This document shows positions 47,548 through 57,277 of a stretch of DNA of 64,000 bases, piece after piece. Made by a program: the position numbers and the translations under genes. Each line of letters begins with the position of its first letter. Position 1 is the stretch's first letter. The stretch covers positions 186,001-250,000 of the forward strand of contig NZ_JAEMUH010000005.1 in the NCBI RefSeq assembly GCF_016461785.1. Direction: 5' to 3'. The DNA is from Marinomonas ostreistagni (GTDB lineage Bacteria; Pseudomonadota; Gammaproteobacteria; Pseudomonadales; Marinomonadaceae). The notes under the pieces were generated by a model. It had not been told where the DNA came from. It searched no databases and saw only the letters and a program-made list of their open reading frames with translations.

Positions 47548-48020
47548 TGACTGAAACGTCCACATCAAAGACGTCAACAAACCCCAATATCGCGATCGCG
47601 GTATTGGGGTTTGATTTTGGTACGACCCGCATTGGGGTTGCCATTGGCCAAAGCCTGACTGGGCAAGGTCGCCCGCTTGCGCCACTTAAAGCCACTGATG
47701 GTATTCCTAACTGGGATACAATCAGTGCACTAGTCGAAGAATGGCAACCGGATGCTTTTGTAGTCGGGTTGCCTTTAAATATGGATGGCAGTGAGAATGA
47801 GATGTGTCAACGAGCACGGAAATTCGCTAAGCGTCTGCATGGACGTTATAACCTTCCTTACCATATGATGGATGAGCGCCTGTCTTCTTATGAAGCTAAA
47901 GGGCAAGTGATTGCTCAAGGTGGTAATCGTAACTTTAAAGAAAATTCAGTAGATGGCTTAGCAGCACAAATGATTCTGGAATCATGGTTTGCGCAGCAGG
48001 CTGAGACATCGAACGGATAG
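47547..48020 (+). CDS. ruvX: YqgF/RuvX RNase H-like protein (pre-16S rRNA processing)
   Basis: An RNase H-fold nuclease (157 residues) implicated in 16S rRNA 5' maturation and named as a possible Holliday junction resolvase. The acidic active-site residues lie in GFDFGTTRIGVAIG and in DERLSS; the VDGLAAQMILESW end holds the last one. The start ATG 47547 overlaps the yqgE stop by one base. An N-terminal extension of about ten Ser/Thr/Asn-rich residues precedes the fold. Confidence 0.93.
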   Translation: MTETSTSKTSTNPNIAIAVLGFDFGTTRIGVAIGQSLTGQGRPLAPLKATDGIPNWDTISALVEEWQPDAFVVGLPLNMDGSENEMCQRARKFAKRLHGRYNLPYHMMDERLSSYEAKGQVIAQGGNRNFKENSVDGLAAQMILESWFAQQAETSNG

Positions 48021-48040
48021 ACCAAGGATAAGCACGGTAT

Positions 48041-48538
48041 ATGACATTGGATCTTGATAAAGCGCTGGCTTCTATGAAGCAGCAGTTGTCTGACTACTGT
48101 CAGCAACAACATATTGACAACCCTATAGTCGTAGGTATTCATTCTGGTGGGGTGTGGGTCGCAAATGAAATCCTTGAAGCGGTGCCAACTAAAGAAGAGT
48201 TAGCGACGCTTGATATTACTTTTTACCGAGATGATTTTACTCGTGCGGGGTTACACCCAAAAGTTGGTCAAACCAATTTACCTGCCATTGAAGATCGTCA
48301 TGTAATTTTGGTGGATGATGTGCTGATGTCTGGCCGAACGATTCGAGCCGCTATGAATGAGATTTTTGACTTTGGCCGCCCAGCGAGCATTACACTTGCC
48401 ATTCTATTTGACTTAAACAGTCATGAGCTCCCTATTCGAGCAGATATAGTGGGAGAGCATCTGTCTTTGAGTGAAAAACAGCGTATAAAGCTATCCGGCC
48501 CAGCACCATTAGCGGTTTCTGTAATGGAAACGGATTAA
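48041..48538 (+). CDS. pyrR: PyrR, pyrimidine regulator/uracil phosphoribosyltransferase
   Basis: A 165-residue member of the phosphoribosyltransferase fold with the PRPP loop ILVDDVLMSGRTIRAA (about residues 87-102). In Bacillus PyrR binds pyr mRNA; in Pseudomonas it stands just before pyrB, as here. A terminator-like structure in the spacer before pyrB (48663-48699) is a candidate target. Confidence 0.92.
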   Translation: MTLDLDKALASMKQQLSDYCQQQHIDNPIVVGIHSGGVWVANEILEAVPTKEELATLDITFYRDDFTRAGLHPKVGQTNLPAIEDRHVILVDDVLMSGRTIRAAMNEIFDFGRPASITLAILFDLNSHELPIRADIVGEHLSLSEKQRIKLSGPAPLAVSVMETD

Positions 48539-48662
48539 AGTTGGCATCTGCGCTTTATTTTTTTAGCAACTCATACGACAATTAGAGCTTGGATACAGTG
48601 GTTCGCTGATGAGGTGTGTTTGGCGAAAATGACCAGCCAAATAGCCTATGTTTAGTGCCACG

Positions 48663-48699
48663 AATGCCCGGTTGTAGAATTGTCTACGCCGGGCATTTT
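48663..48699 (+). promoter_or_regulatory. Candidate attenuator in the pyrR-pyrB spacer
   Basis: AATGCCCGG (48663-48671) pairs with CCGGGCATT (48689-48697), enclosing a second stem GTAGA/TCTAC around ATTG, followed by TTTT. An eight-codon reading frame starts at ATG 48631 upstream but has no clear ribosome binding site. It could attenuate pyrB or terminate pyrR. Confidence 0.55.
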
Positions 48700-48732
48700 C
48701 CTATCATACATAGTGATTGAGGAAAGCAAACT

Positions 48733-49731
48733 ATGATGCGATCCGACCCTCGGGCGTTACAGTTAAACGAACAAGGTCAGCTGAAGCACTTTCTAACCTT
48801 AGATGGCCTAAGCAAAGAAATTTTAACGGAGATTCTAGATCGAGCTGAATCCTTCCTATCAATGGGAGAACAGTCCGTTAAAAAAGTCCCTCTACTTCGA
48901 GGGAAAACGGTTGTAAATCTATTCTTTGAAAACTCCACTCGAACACGAACAACCTTTGAATTAGCTGCAAAACGCCTGTCGGCTGATGTGATTAACCTCA
49001 ATATTGCAACATCAGCAACCTCTAAAGGCGAATCCCTTCTTGATACGTTACAAAACCTAGAAGCGATGCAGAGTGATATGTTTGTTGTACGACATCAAGA
49101 CAGTGGCGCACCACATTTTATTGCAGAGCATTGCGCTCCTAATGTTGCGATCATCAACGCGGGGGATGGCCGTCATGCCCACCCCACGCAAGCGATGTTG
49201 GATATGCTGACGATTCGTCGTAACAAGGGACAATTTGAAGGGCTTAAGGTTGCGATTGTAGGCGACATTCTTCATTCTCGAGTGGCTCGTTCTGAACTGC
49301 ACGCTTTGAAAACATTGGGCGTTGAAGAAGTCCGTTTGGTGGGGCCTAAAACGTTAGTGCCGGAATTTTTCCGCGATATGGGGGCCAACATTTGTCATGA
49401 CTTAAGAGCCGGTCTTGAGGATGTAGATGTTGTAGTCATGCTGCGCTTGCAAAAAGAGCGTATGGCAGGTGCACTGCTGCCGAGTGAGAGCGAATTTTAC
49501 CGTTTATATGGATTGACAGAAGAAAGCTTGTCTTGGGCAAAGCCAGATGCAATCGTTATGCACCCAGGACCAATTAACCGTGGTGTAGAGATTTCTTCTG
49601 AAGTTGCAGATGGCGATCAAGCGGTTATTCTCGATCAAGTAACCAATGGTATTGCGGTACGTATGGCTGTGATGTCTATGGCGATGAGTGGTCAAGTACA
49701 AGCGCAACAAGTTGCTGGAGAAGAGGATTGA
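48733..49731 (+). CDS. pyrB: Aspartate carbamoyltransferase catalytic chain
   Basis: Condenses carbamoyl phosphate with aspartate, the committed step of pyrimidine synthesis. The 332-residue length and the N-terminal [17 protein letters not shown] resemble the Pseudomonas-type enzyme, which forms a complex with a non-catalytic PyrC'. Substrate motifs [13 protein letters not shown] and HPGPINRG are intact. GAGGAAAG at 48718-48725 is the ribosome binding site; ATG 48733 and 48736 are both possible. It is followed by pyrC' after one base. Confidence 0.97.
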   Translation: MMRSDPRALQLNEQGQLKHFLTLDGLSKEILTEILDRAESFLSMGEQSVKKVPLLRGKTVVNLFFENSTRTRTTFELAAKRLSADVINLNIATSATSKGESLLDTLQNLEAMQSDMFVVRHQDSGAPHFIAEHCAPNVAIINAGDGRHAHPTQAMLDMLTIRRNKGQFEGLKVAIVGDILHSRVARSELHALKTLGVEEVRLVGPKTLVPEFFRDMGANICHDLRAGLEDVDVVVMLRLQKERMAGALLPSESEFYRLYGLTEESLSWAKPDAIVMHPGPINRGVEISSEVADGDQAVILDQVTNGIAVRMAVMSMAMSGQVQAQQVAGEED

Positions 49732-49732
49732 T

Positions 49733-51010
49733 ATGAAGCTCCGTATAACGAATGGTCGGGTTATTGATCCAAGCCAGAATTTAGACTCAGTAGTAGATTT
49801 ATTCATTGAAGATCACCGCATTGTAGCAATAGGTGAGGCTCCGTTAGGATTTGATGATGCCGAAGTCTTGGATGCGGCTGGGAGGTGGGTGTTGCCAGGA
49901 TTGGTTGATACCGCTGTTGCCTTGCGTGAACCGGGTTACTCTCAGAAAGGAACGATCGCTTCGGAAGGTCGTGCAGCAGTATCAGGTGGTGTGACGACAC
50001 TGGTTTGCCCTCCGAATACAAAACCTATTGTGGATACTCCTGCCGTAGCAGCCTTGATCCAAGACAAAGCAGATGAAGCGGGCATGGCGAATGTGTTTCC
50101 GATTGGTGCGCTGACTCAAGGTTTGCAAGGTGAACAATTGAGCAATATGGTGGCGTTGACGGATGCTGGCTGTGTTGCTTTATCCAACCATGGTCGAGAC
50201 ATGGCGAGTAATCGAGTGTTATCGCGCGCATTAGAATACGCTGCGACACATGATTTGTTGGTTGTGTTTCATGCCAATGATAGCAGCTTGTCAGAAGGTG
50301 GCTGTGCTCATGAGGGAATGATGTCAACTATGCATGGCTTAGCGGGCATTCCAGAAACGGCTGAAACGATTGGCTTGATGCGTGATTTACTGTTGGTAGA
50401 GAAAACCGGGGTAAGGGCTCACTTTGCTCGATTATCTTGCGCCAAATCGGTTGAGATGATCGCTGATGCTAAGGCATCCGGCTTGGATGTGACGTGTGAC
50501 GTGGCGTTACATAACTTGTTATTAACTGATGAAGTGCTCAAAGAATTCGATGGTCAGTTCCATGTGTTGCCACCTCTTCGCTCTGAAAACGATCGCTTAA
50601 CGTTGATTGAAGGATTGAAAACAGGAGTGATTAACGCGATCTGTTCTGATCATCAGCCTCATGAAAAAATGGCTAAAGTGGCGCCGTTCGCTGCGACAGA
50701 GCCTGGTATGGCAAACGTTGAAGTGCTGTTACCTTTAGCGTTGCGTTTGATGGATGAAGGTGATTTAGAGCTTAATCAGCTACTGACTGCTTTAACGGTT
50801 GGTCCAGCGGCTTGTTTTGGTCTCGAAGCCGGCTCACTGTCTGTTGGAAGCTTTGCAGACCTTGTGATTTTCGACAGTACAGATAAATGGGTATGGGACC
50901 GTATGACACGTAAATCAAAAGGCTCAAACTCTGGCTTTACAGGAGAACAGATGACTGGTCGTGTGACCCAGACATACATATCAGGCCAGCGAGTTTACAG
51001 TTTAAGCTAG
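49733..51010 (+). CDS. pyrX: PyrC', dihydroorotase-like pseudo-enzyme
   Basis: A 425-residue dihydroorotase homologue that is probably non-catalytic. Active enzymes have D-x-H-x-H at the first metal site; here the segment is VDTAVALREPG (residues 58-68), so both metal-binding histidines (61, 63) are alanines. In Pseudomonas the equivalent PyrC' is required to assemble active aspartate carbamoyltransferase; the one-base spacing after pyrB suggests the same. Later features such as SDHQPHEK persist. The start ATG 49733 has GAGG upstream; the reading from 49688 overlaps pyrB. A true dihydroorotase must exist elsewhere in the genome. Confidence 0.9.
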   Translation: MKLRITNGRVIDPSQNLDSVVDLFIEDHRIVAIGEAPLGFDDAEVLDAAGRWVLPGLVDTAVALREPGYSQKGTIASEGRAAVSGGVTTLVCPPNTKPIVDTPAVAALIQDKADEAGMANVFPIGALTQGLQGEQLSNMVALTDAGCVALSNHGRDMASNRVLSRALEYAATHDLLVVFHANDSSLSEGGCAHEGMMSTMHGLAGIPETAETIGLMRDLLLVEKTGVRAHFARLSCAKSVEMIADAKASGLDVTCDVALHNLLLTDEVLKEFDGQFHVLPPLRSENDRLTLIEGLKTGVINAICSDHQPHEKMAKVAPFAATEPGMANVEVLLPLALRLMDEGDLELNQLLTALTVGPAACFGLEAGSLSVGSFADLVIFDSTDKWVWDRMTRKSKGSNSGFTGEQMTGRVTQTYISGQRVYSLS

Positions 51011-51126
51011 AAGCTCTGTTACGGTGTGGTTTCGTGATTAGACTCAATTTTAGTGTTAGAGTTGTGGCATAAGGATCGCATGCTTGTTATGGGGTATGTG
51101 ATCTCGATGCTTGAACTGTTTTGGTA

Positions 51127-52227
51127 ATGGAGTCTATGGACATAGGAATTAAGGACACTCAAATTAATGAGGCGTTGCATGAGTCGCTTTTGCAGCGAGA
51201 TTTTCTGTTGCAATTACGCAAGGCTGACCAAAAAGTATTGGAACATGTGGCAAATAGCGCCAGTTTCATCATTTATGTTGAGCAAATTATAAGTAGCATA
51301 CAAGCCTTATTTCCTAGCACATTGAAACCTTGTGTTCTTTGGTGCGATGAAGAACTAACGCAATGGCGCGTCATGAATTACCAGGACTGGCCTGGTTTGG
51401 GGGACTCACTTGGTAGTTTGCCTCATGTTCCTCAATCTTTGGCAACATTTGTAGCCAGTCCTTCCCGTTCTTTTGCCCGAGAAACGAATCTAGTGGCTCG
51501 TGCTGATTGGTCGCGTTGGCAGGATTTTTTGGCAGAACACTTTATTGATACTTGCGATATGGTGAGCATTCAAGACGACCAAAAAAACTGGTTTACCTTT
51601 TGCCTCTTTTCTCCAAAATTCTCGTCAGATTATGAGACGCAAACGCATTATTGGGCGTTAGAGCAAGTATTGCATTCTATTCCCCAGTGGATAAAAGCAA
51701 TGGTCACCCGCTGCCAAACAGATATAACGCTTCAACAGCATACCAATGAGATCACAGGTTTATTGCAACCTCATGCTTTTGCTAAGGCGCTTGACATGAT
51801 GTTAAGAGATGCTCGGCGTTATTTTCAACGGTTGGCGTTTGTCTCGGTACTCGTCAGTGAAGAGGCCGAGGAAGACGAACTCAAGTTGTTATCCGATATA
51901 TTACGAGAAACTTTGCGTGATAATGATTTATTAGCGAACGTTTCGGATCATGAGTTTGTTATGGCGATGCGCATCTCTCAGTTAGACGATGCCCCTGTCG
52001 TGGCAGAAAAAGTACAGAGCGCACTGCTCAAAGCGGACCCAAGTCAAATATCTGCTTTGAGTGGTGGAGTGAAGATAGGTGTTGCACTTTATCCAGAGCA
52101 GGCCAATCACGACAAACTGTACTTTGCCTCGGTAGCGGCGGCGAATGCTGTGACTGAGAGCATGGGGTATCGTTTGGAATATTATGGCAAGTTTGTCAAA
52201 GATTTGGATGAAGCCTACGGTGCTTAA
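51127..52227 (+). CDS. Protein with a degenerate GGDEF domain
   Basis: A 366-residue soluble protein. The N-terminal 200 residues are unassigned, possibly GAF-like; the C-terminal part (about 205-365) follows the GGDEF fold. The catalytic signature reads SDHEF instead of GGDEF (about residues 273-277), so cyclase activity is unlikely and a regulatory or ligand-binding role is more likely. Start codons at 51121 (TTG), 51127 and 51136 are all weakly supported; I use ATG 51127. It sits between pyrC' and yggS; in Pseudomonas the pilT/pilU twitching genes lie before yggS. The overlap with the start of yggS is avoided if yggS starts at 52241. Confidence 0.75.
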   Translation: MESMDIGIKDTQINEALHESLLQRDFLLQLRKADQKVLEHVANSASFIIYVEQIISSIQALFPSTLKPCVLWCDEELTQWRVMNYQDWPGLGDSLGSLPHVPQSLATFVASPSRSFARETNLVARADWSRWQDFLAEHFIDTCDMVSIQDDQKNWFTFCLFSPKFSSDYETQTHYWALEQVLHSIPQWIKAMVTRCQTDITLQQHTNEITGLLQPHAFAKALDMMLRDARRYFQRLAFVSVLVSEEAEEDELKLLSDILRETLRDNDLLANVSDHEFVMAMRISQLDDAPVVAEKVQSALLKADPSQISALSGGVKIGVALYPEQANHDKLYFASVAAANAVTESMGYRLEYYGKFVKDLDEAYGA

Positions 52228-52240
52228 AGATGAGGTTTTT

Positions 52241-52930
52241 GTGTCAATTCCTGAAAACTTATTAAAAGTTCATCAAGAAATTTCAGAATGTGTAGAGCTT
52301 TGCCACCGTCAACTAAATGATGTTCGTTTACTTGCTGTGAGCAAAACAAAGCCGATTGAAGATTTAGAAATTGCCTACATGGCTGGACAGAGATTATTCG
52401 GCGAAAACTATGTCCAAGAGGCCGTTGAAAAGCATCAAGCTCTCTCCCATTTACAGGATATTGAATGGCATTTCATCGGTCCAATACAGTCGAATAAGTC
52501 GCGTCAAATAGCAGAAACGATGGACTGGGTGCATACGGTTGATCGAGAAAAAATTGCGCGCCGATTAAGTGAGCAACGACCTGACCATTTGTCGCCACTA
52601 AACGTTTTGATTCAAGTTAATATTAGCCATGAAGAGTCCAAGTCCGGTATCGCTTTGGCAGATTTAGATAACATGGTTACGCTGGTTAAAAGTCTTCCGC
52701 ATCTAAAGTTGAGAGGCCTGATGGCGATTCCTGCACCACAGGAAGATGAGTTACTGCAGCGGGAAGTATATGCACCGTTGTCTAAAGCTTTTTCATTACT
52801 GCGTGCAGAGGATCCTGAGATCGACACTCTTTCCATTGGCATGTCTGGTGACTTGTCAGCAGCAATTGCTTCAGGCAGCACAATGGTACGAGTGGGTACG
52901 GCCATTTTTGGGGCTAGACAGTACACATAA
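52241..52930 (+). CDS. yggS: YggS/PLPBP, pyridoxal-phosphate homeostasis protein
   Basis: A 229-residue PLP-binding TIM-barrel protein of vitamin B6 and amino-acid homeostasis. The PLP lysine is Lys35 in LLAVSKTKP. The phosphate-binding end has GMSGDLSAAIASGSTMVRVGTAIFG. The start is GTG 52241 with GAGG at 52232-52235. The 52184 reading overlaps the previous gene and adds 19 non-homologous residues. It precedes proC, the usual partner. Confidence 0.95.
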   Translation: MSIPENLLKVHQEISECVELCHRQLNDVRLLAVSKTKPIEDLEIAYMAGQRLFGENYVQEAVEKHQALSHLQDIEWHFIGPIQSNKSRQIAETMDWVHTVDREKIARRLSEQRPDHLSPLNVLIQVNISHEESKSGIALADLDNMVTLVKSLPHLKLRGLMAIPAPQEDELLQREVYAPLSKAFSLLRAEDPEIDTLSIGMSGDLSAAIASGSTMVRVGTAIFGARQYT

Positions 52931-52976
52931 ATCATACGTTTATATAAAAAACGAACATAAATTAATAAGGTGAAAC

Positions 52977-53798
52977 ATGAGTTTGAAAATTGCGTTTATA
53001 GGCGTAGGAAATATGGCATCGGCAATTATTGGCGGCTTGCGCGCAAGTGGTTATGCTGGGAATGCCATAGTAGGGAGCTCGATCAATATTGACGATCATC
53101 CACGCCTAGAACAGCGCTTTGGTATGACTATGCACACAGATAATAAAGTAGCGGTTGCGGAGGCAGACGTTATCTTCTTATGTGTAAAGCCAAACCTATT
53201 ACAGACGGTAGTTGAAGAGTTTGCTCCGGTTGTACGCCCTGATCAGCTTTTTGTTTCAGTTGCCGCAGGTGTGGAAATAAGTTCGCTTGAGGCGTGGTTG
53301 AAACAGCCTGTGGCTGTGGTTCGTTCTATGCCAAATACGCCGGCGCTAGTTGGCTCTGGTATGTCTGGTTTAATCGCTAATACTCATACTACAGATGCGC
53401 AAAAAACGTGGGTTTCTCAGGCTTTTGATAGTTTTGGTAGTCATGTTTGGATTGATGATGAAGCGCAAATGCACACAGTGACGGCGCTTTCAGGCAGTGC
53501 ACCAGCGTATTTTTTCCGTATTCTCGAAGTAATGATTGAAGCTGGCATCGCTCAAGGTTTAGATGAGGCAACCAGCCGAAAGCTTGCTACGTATGCAATG
53601 AAGGGCGCAGCGGCCATGGTGACTGAGTTAGATGAAGATATTGACCAATTGCGTCGTAACATTACCTCACCAAACGGTACGACCCAAGCGGCATTAGAAA
53701 CATTAGAGGATAAGGGCGTTCATTCATTAATGACTGCTGCGGTAGATGCTTGTGCGGCGCGATCAAAAGAGCTAGGCAAAGAGTTTGCCAATAAATAA
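52977..53798 (+). CDS. proC: Pyrroline-5-carboxylate reductase
   Basis: Final step of proline synthesis, using NADPH. The 273-residue protein starts with the dinucleotide fold IAFIGVGNMASAIIGGL and has the characteristic FKAA-type segment VRSMPNTPALVGSGMSGL and the C-terminal ITSPNGTTQAALETL motif. Spaced 46 bases after yggS. Confidence 0.97.
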   Translation: MSLKIAFIGVGNMASAIIGGLRASGYAGNAIVGSSINIDDHPRLEQRFGMTMHTDNKVAVAEADVIFLCVKPNLLQTVVEEFAPVVRPDQLFVSVAAGVEISSLEAWLKQPVAVVRSMPNTPALVGSGMSGLIANTHTTDAQKTWVSQAFDSFGSHVWIDDEAQMHTVTALSGSAPAYFFRILEVMIEAGIAQGLDEATSRKLATYAMKGAAAMVTELDEDIDQLRRNITSPNGTTQAALETLEDKGVHSLMTAAVDACAARSKELGKEFANK

Positions 53799-53816
53799 TA
53801 AGGGTTGAAAAAGACA

Positions 53817-54359
53817 ATGATGAGTGATCCATTGATTTTGGTGGTAAAAACGCTAGGCAATTTGTATCTATTTATTGTATTGCTACGACTGGTATTGCAA
53901 TTAAGTCGAGCGGATTTTTACAACCCAATTAGCCAAGGAGTTGTCAAAGCAACAAGTCCGCTATTAAAGCCATTGCGTAAAATTATTCCATCTATTGGAC
54001 GTATTGATACCTCTTCAGTAGTGCTGGCTTTGGCAGTCCAAGCGGTCATTCTAATGATTGTTATGGCAATTGTAGGTTATCAGCTTACACCCACTCATTA
54101 TGTGATCTATACACTGGCTGGTGTGGCGTATCATTTATTGGATTTGTATTTTTGGGCTATGCTGATCTCAGTGATTCTGAGCTGGGTGGCGCCTGGATCT
54201 GGTCACCCTGGAGCGCTATTGGTCGGACAGGTGTGTGAGCCCTTGTACCGTGTCTGTCATCGCTTCATACCATCTTTAGGTGGTTTTGACCTATCGCCAA
54301 TCTTTATTTTTCTGGCGATTTCAGTATTGAAACAGTTTGTTGCCCCATTCGTTATTTAG
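53817..54359 (+). CDS. yggT: YggT-family membrane protein
   Basis: A 180-residue inner-membrane protein with two YGGT repeats, each with two helices (about residues 8-30 and 62-80, then 95-115 and 150-172). The second and first halves share an NPIS-like and HPGALL-like loop. Its role is unclear; it is a constant neighbour of proC. Start ATG 53817 is chosen over the TTG at 53805. Confidence 0.9.
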   Translation: MMSDPLILVVKTLGNLYLFIVLLRLVLQLSRADFYNPISQGVVKATSPLLKPLRKIIPSIGRIDTSSVVLALAVQAVILMIVMAIVGYQLTPTHYVIYTLAGVAYHLLDLYFWAMLISVILSWVAPGSGHPGALLVGQVCEPLYRVCHRFIPSLGGFDLSPIFIFLAISVLKQFVAPFVI

Positions 54360-54388
54360 AACAAATGGCCTGCTTATTTGAGAAGAGT

Positions 54389-54975
<587 letters not shown>

Positions 54976-55007
54976 TTTTATAATGCCTACGGGCGTTGGT
55001 TTATTAG

Positions 55008-55268
<261 letters not shown>

Positions 55269-55273
55269 AAAGA

Positions 55274-55299
55274 AGCCAAGCATTTGCTTGGCTTTTTTT
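55274..55299. terminator. Intrinsic terminator after yfhL
   Basis: AGCCAAGC (55274-55281) with GCTTGGCT (55286-55293) around ATTT, then T's to 55299. It overlaps the last codons of the convergent channel gene. Confidence 0.85.
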
Positions 55300-56413
55300 A
55301 TGCTTGGCTATGCTGAGCTAAAATTAGCAGGATGTCCTCTTTTGTGGGGGCCTTTTGATCTTCACCAATTAACAGTATCAAAGCATTTAAACTGATGCGC
55401 TCACTGGACTTAGGGTGAGTGATAATGTTTCCCATCGTGTCTTCGAATCCAATAGCTGTTCCTAAATCACGTTGAATCAATTCTGTTACAACATCAGCCC
55501 ATCTCACATTGTAAAGTGAGACATTGATACGAATAGTATGGTCACCTTGGTAACGAAATAGATCTTCTAGTACACGTTCTGTACCAGGAGCAACTAACGA
55601 TCGTACAAGCATTTCTGGATAGGCGCGCACAGGACGAATGACGGCCTTAGCTCCTGACTGGCGAAATCGCTCTCTGTTTGCGTCTTCAATAGCTTCGGCC
55701 AGAATAAAAGCATTGGTGCCAATTTCTTTAATGCGATGTAAGGTATCGAAAACTAAGCTGTCGCTATGAGCATCAAGGCTTTCAGGGGACAGTACAACGA
55801 TGTATTTGGCATTGGCCACGCCTGCACTATCAAGCATGCCGGGAGTGGTTGCGTCCCCAGTATGATGGACGACACCTTGTGCTCTAAGTGTCTCGGGCAA
55901 ACCTTCTGGAAATTTCGGAGTCAGTATTTGTATCGGAGCATCGTCTAGGCCAGGGGTATTACAAATTTGCTGAACTAAGAGAGTTAAATAGCGCTCAGTA
56001 TCAGTCGTGGGGGTATTGATAATAAGAAGGTGGTCTTGCATATCGCTCCACTCCAAACGTCCTTTAATTTTCATCTCTTTACGAAGTAGGCGTATTTCAA
56101 CATAGTCACTTGCTATTTGAGCAAGTAACGTAATGCCCATCCCGTAAATAAATACAATGGTGGCAAGCTGTCCCCAAAAGGTGGCGGCAGAGAGGTCTCC
56201 ATAGCCAGTCGTGCTAGCTGAGGTCATGGTTAACCAAAATGCTTGCCACCAATCTAGGTCTTCAAAGTAGACCATGGCAACGCTGTGCGCGGCAACGACA
56301 GCAGCCAGCATAAGAAAGCGTCGCTTAAGGTCTTTGACCGCATGCAGGTGAACTTGCTTTCGATAACGTTGACGTGACCTATTTTTTTTATGAACCAGCT
56401 TTCCTAGCAACAT
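55298..56413 (-). CDS. Two-helix potassium channel with RCK domains
   Basis: A 371-residue channel similar to Kch/MthK-type proteins. After a basic N-terminus come helix 1 (about 31-49), a pore helix with the selectivity filter TTGYGD (about 68-73) and helix 2 (about 82-103). A TrkA-N/RCK domain (about 128-245) and a C-terminal ligand domain follow. The filter is intact, so K+ selectivity is expected. The C-terminus overlaps the yfhL terminator. It follows trmL with a 12-base gap and could be co-transcribed with it. Confidence 0.9.
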   Translation of the reverse strand: MLLGKLVHKKNRSRQRYRKQVHLHAVKDLKRRFLMLAAVVAAHSVAMVYFEDLDWWQAFWLTMTSASTTGYGDLSAATFWGQLATIVFIYGMGITLLAQIASDYVEIRLLRKEMKIKGRLEWSDMQDHLLIINTPTTDTERYLTLLVQQICNTPGLDDAPIQILTPKFPEGLPETLRAQGVVHHTGDATTPGMLDSAGVANAKYIVVLSPESLDAHSDSLVFDTLHRIKEIGTNAFILAEAIEDANRERFRQSGAKAVIRPVRAYPEMLVRSLVAPGTERVLEDLFRYQGDHTIRINVSLYNVRWADVVTELIQRDLGTAIGFEDTMGNIITHPKSSERISLNALILLIGEDQKAPTKEDILLILAQHSQA

Positions 56414-56425
56414 AACTTGTCCTAT

Positions 56426-56905
56426 TTAAGGGTGTTCATTTGGCATGGCATAACCAAGTTGACGCCATGACTCGTAAACCATGACAGCAACCGTGTTTGA
56501 AAGGTTTAAGCTGCGTGAACCGGGTTGCATGGGTAAACGTAAGCGCTGACTAAATGGTAATGCTTCAATAAAGTCTGCAGGCAGTCCACGTGTTTCTGGA
56601 CCAAATACTAATACATCGTTTGCCTGAAAAGACGCTTCTGAATGGGTGTGACTCCCTTTGGTCGTTAAGGCATATACCGTTCCAAGTTGGCCTGCATTTT
56701 GTTCTAAAAAAGCTTGCCAGTTTTCGTAGCGTTTTACATTTGCGAGCTCATGATAATCCAGACCAGCACGTCGAACTTTCTTTTCATCTAAATCAAACCC
56801 TAAAGGCTCAATTAAATGAAGCTTGTAGCCGGTGTTTGCGCATAGACGAATAACGTTACCCGTATTAGGTGGTATTTCTGGTTGGTACAAAACAATGTGC
56901 AGCAT
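56426..56905 (-). CDS. trmL: tRNA (cytidine/uridine-34) 2'-O-methyltransferase
   Basis: A 159-residue SPOUT methyltransferase that modifies the wobble base of two leucine tRNAs. Family motifs [33 protein letters not shown] and the C-terminal knot [12 protein letters not shown] are complete. Its start is 79 bases before the tRNA-Phe promoter region on the other strand. Confidence 0.96.
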   Translation of the reverse strand: MLHIVLYQPEIPPNTGNVIRLCANTGYKLHLIEPLGFDLDEKKVRRAGLDYHELANVKRYENWQAFLEQNAGQLGTVYALTTKGSHTHSEASFQANDVLVFGPETRGLPADFIEALPFSQRLRLPMQPGSRSLNLSNTVAVMVYESWRQLGYAMPNEHP

Positions 56906-56983
56906 GTCATCTCTCCTATATTGTTCATATCATACCAGAGAGAGCTAATTTACTAACTTAACAACAAAAAAATTAAAAAACTG

Positions 56984-57011
56984 TTGACGGTGGTAGTGAG
57001 TTATTTATAAT
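56984..57011 (+). promoter_or_regulatory. Strong promoter of the tRNA-Phe pair
   Basis: TTGACG (56984-56989) and TATAAT (57006-57011) are 16 bases apart, followed by the GC-rich discriminator ACGCCGC, as at stringently controlled stable-RNA promoters. The transcript would start about 7-8 bases before the first tRNA. Confidence 0.85.
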
Positions 57012-57022
57012 ACGCCGCACTT

Positions 57023-57098
57023 GCCCAGATAGCTCAGTCGGTAGAGCAGGGGATTGAAAATCCCCGTGTCGGTGGTTCGATTCCGCCTCTGGGCACCA
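57023..57098 (+). tRNA. tRNA-Phe (GAA), first copy
   Basis: A complete 76-base cloverleaf: acceptor GCCCAGA with TCTGGGC, anticodon stem GGGGA/TCCCC around TTGAAAA (anticodon GAA), T loop GTTCGATTC, and encoded CCA. Identical in sequence to the copy at 57167-57242. Confidence 0.97.
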
Positions 57099-57108
57099 TT
57101 ATTTTATT

Positions 57109-57161
57109 AAATCAGACAAGTTGCTGATTTATATAAAGTAAGTGCCAAATCAAGCTTACTT
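57109..57161 (+). repeat. Two small hairpins in the spacer between the tRNAs
   Basis: AAATCAG/CTGATTT (57109-57115 with 57124-57130) and AAGTAAG/CTTACTT (57136-57142 with 57155-57161) lie between the two genes and could be processing signals in a joint precursor. Confidence 0.5.
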
Positions 57162-57166
57162 GTTAA

Positions 57167-57242
57167 GCCCAGATAGCTCAGTCGGTAGAGCAGGGGATTG
57201 AAAATCCCCGTGTCGGTGGTTCGATTCCGCCTCTGGGCACCA
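57167..57242 (+). tRNA. tRNA-Phe (GAA), second copy
   Basis: A 76-base tRNA with the same sequence as the first copy including CCA, 68 bases downstream. Co-transcription from the promoter at 56984-57011 is likely, ending at the terminator at 57251-57277. Confidence 0.97.
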
Positions 57243-57250
57243 TGTATATT

Positions 57251-57277
57251 AAAGCCTCGCTAATGCGAGGCTTTTTT
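57251..57277 (+). terminator. Intrinsic terminator of the tRNA-Phe operon
   Basis: AAGCCTCGC (57252-57260) with GCGAGGCTT (57265-57273) around TAAT, then T's. Confidence 0.9.

Noticed and set aside
57023..57242. Attachment site for an integrated element at the tRNA-Phe pair
   Set aside because: Both tRNAs are complete, no integrase gene lies next to them, and no partial 3' repeat was noticed in the window.
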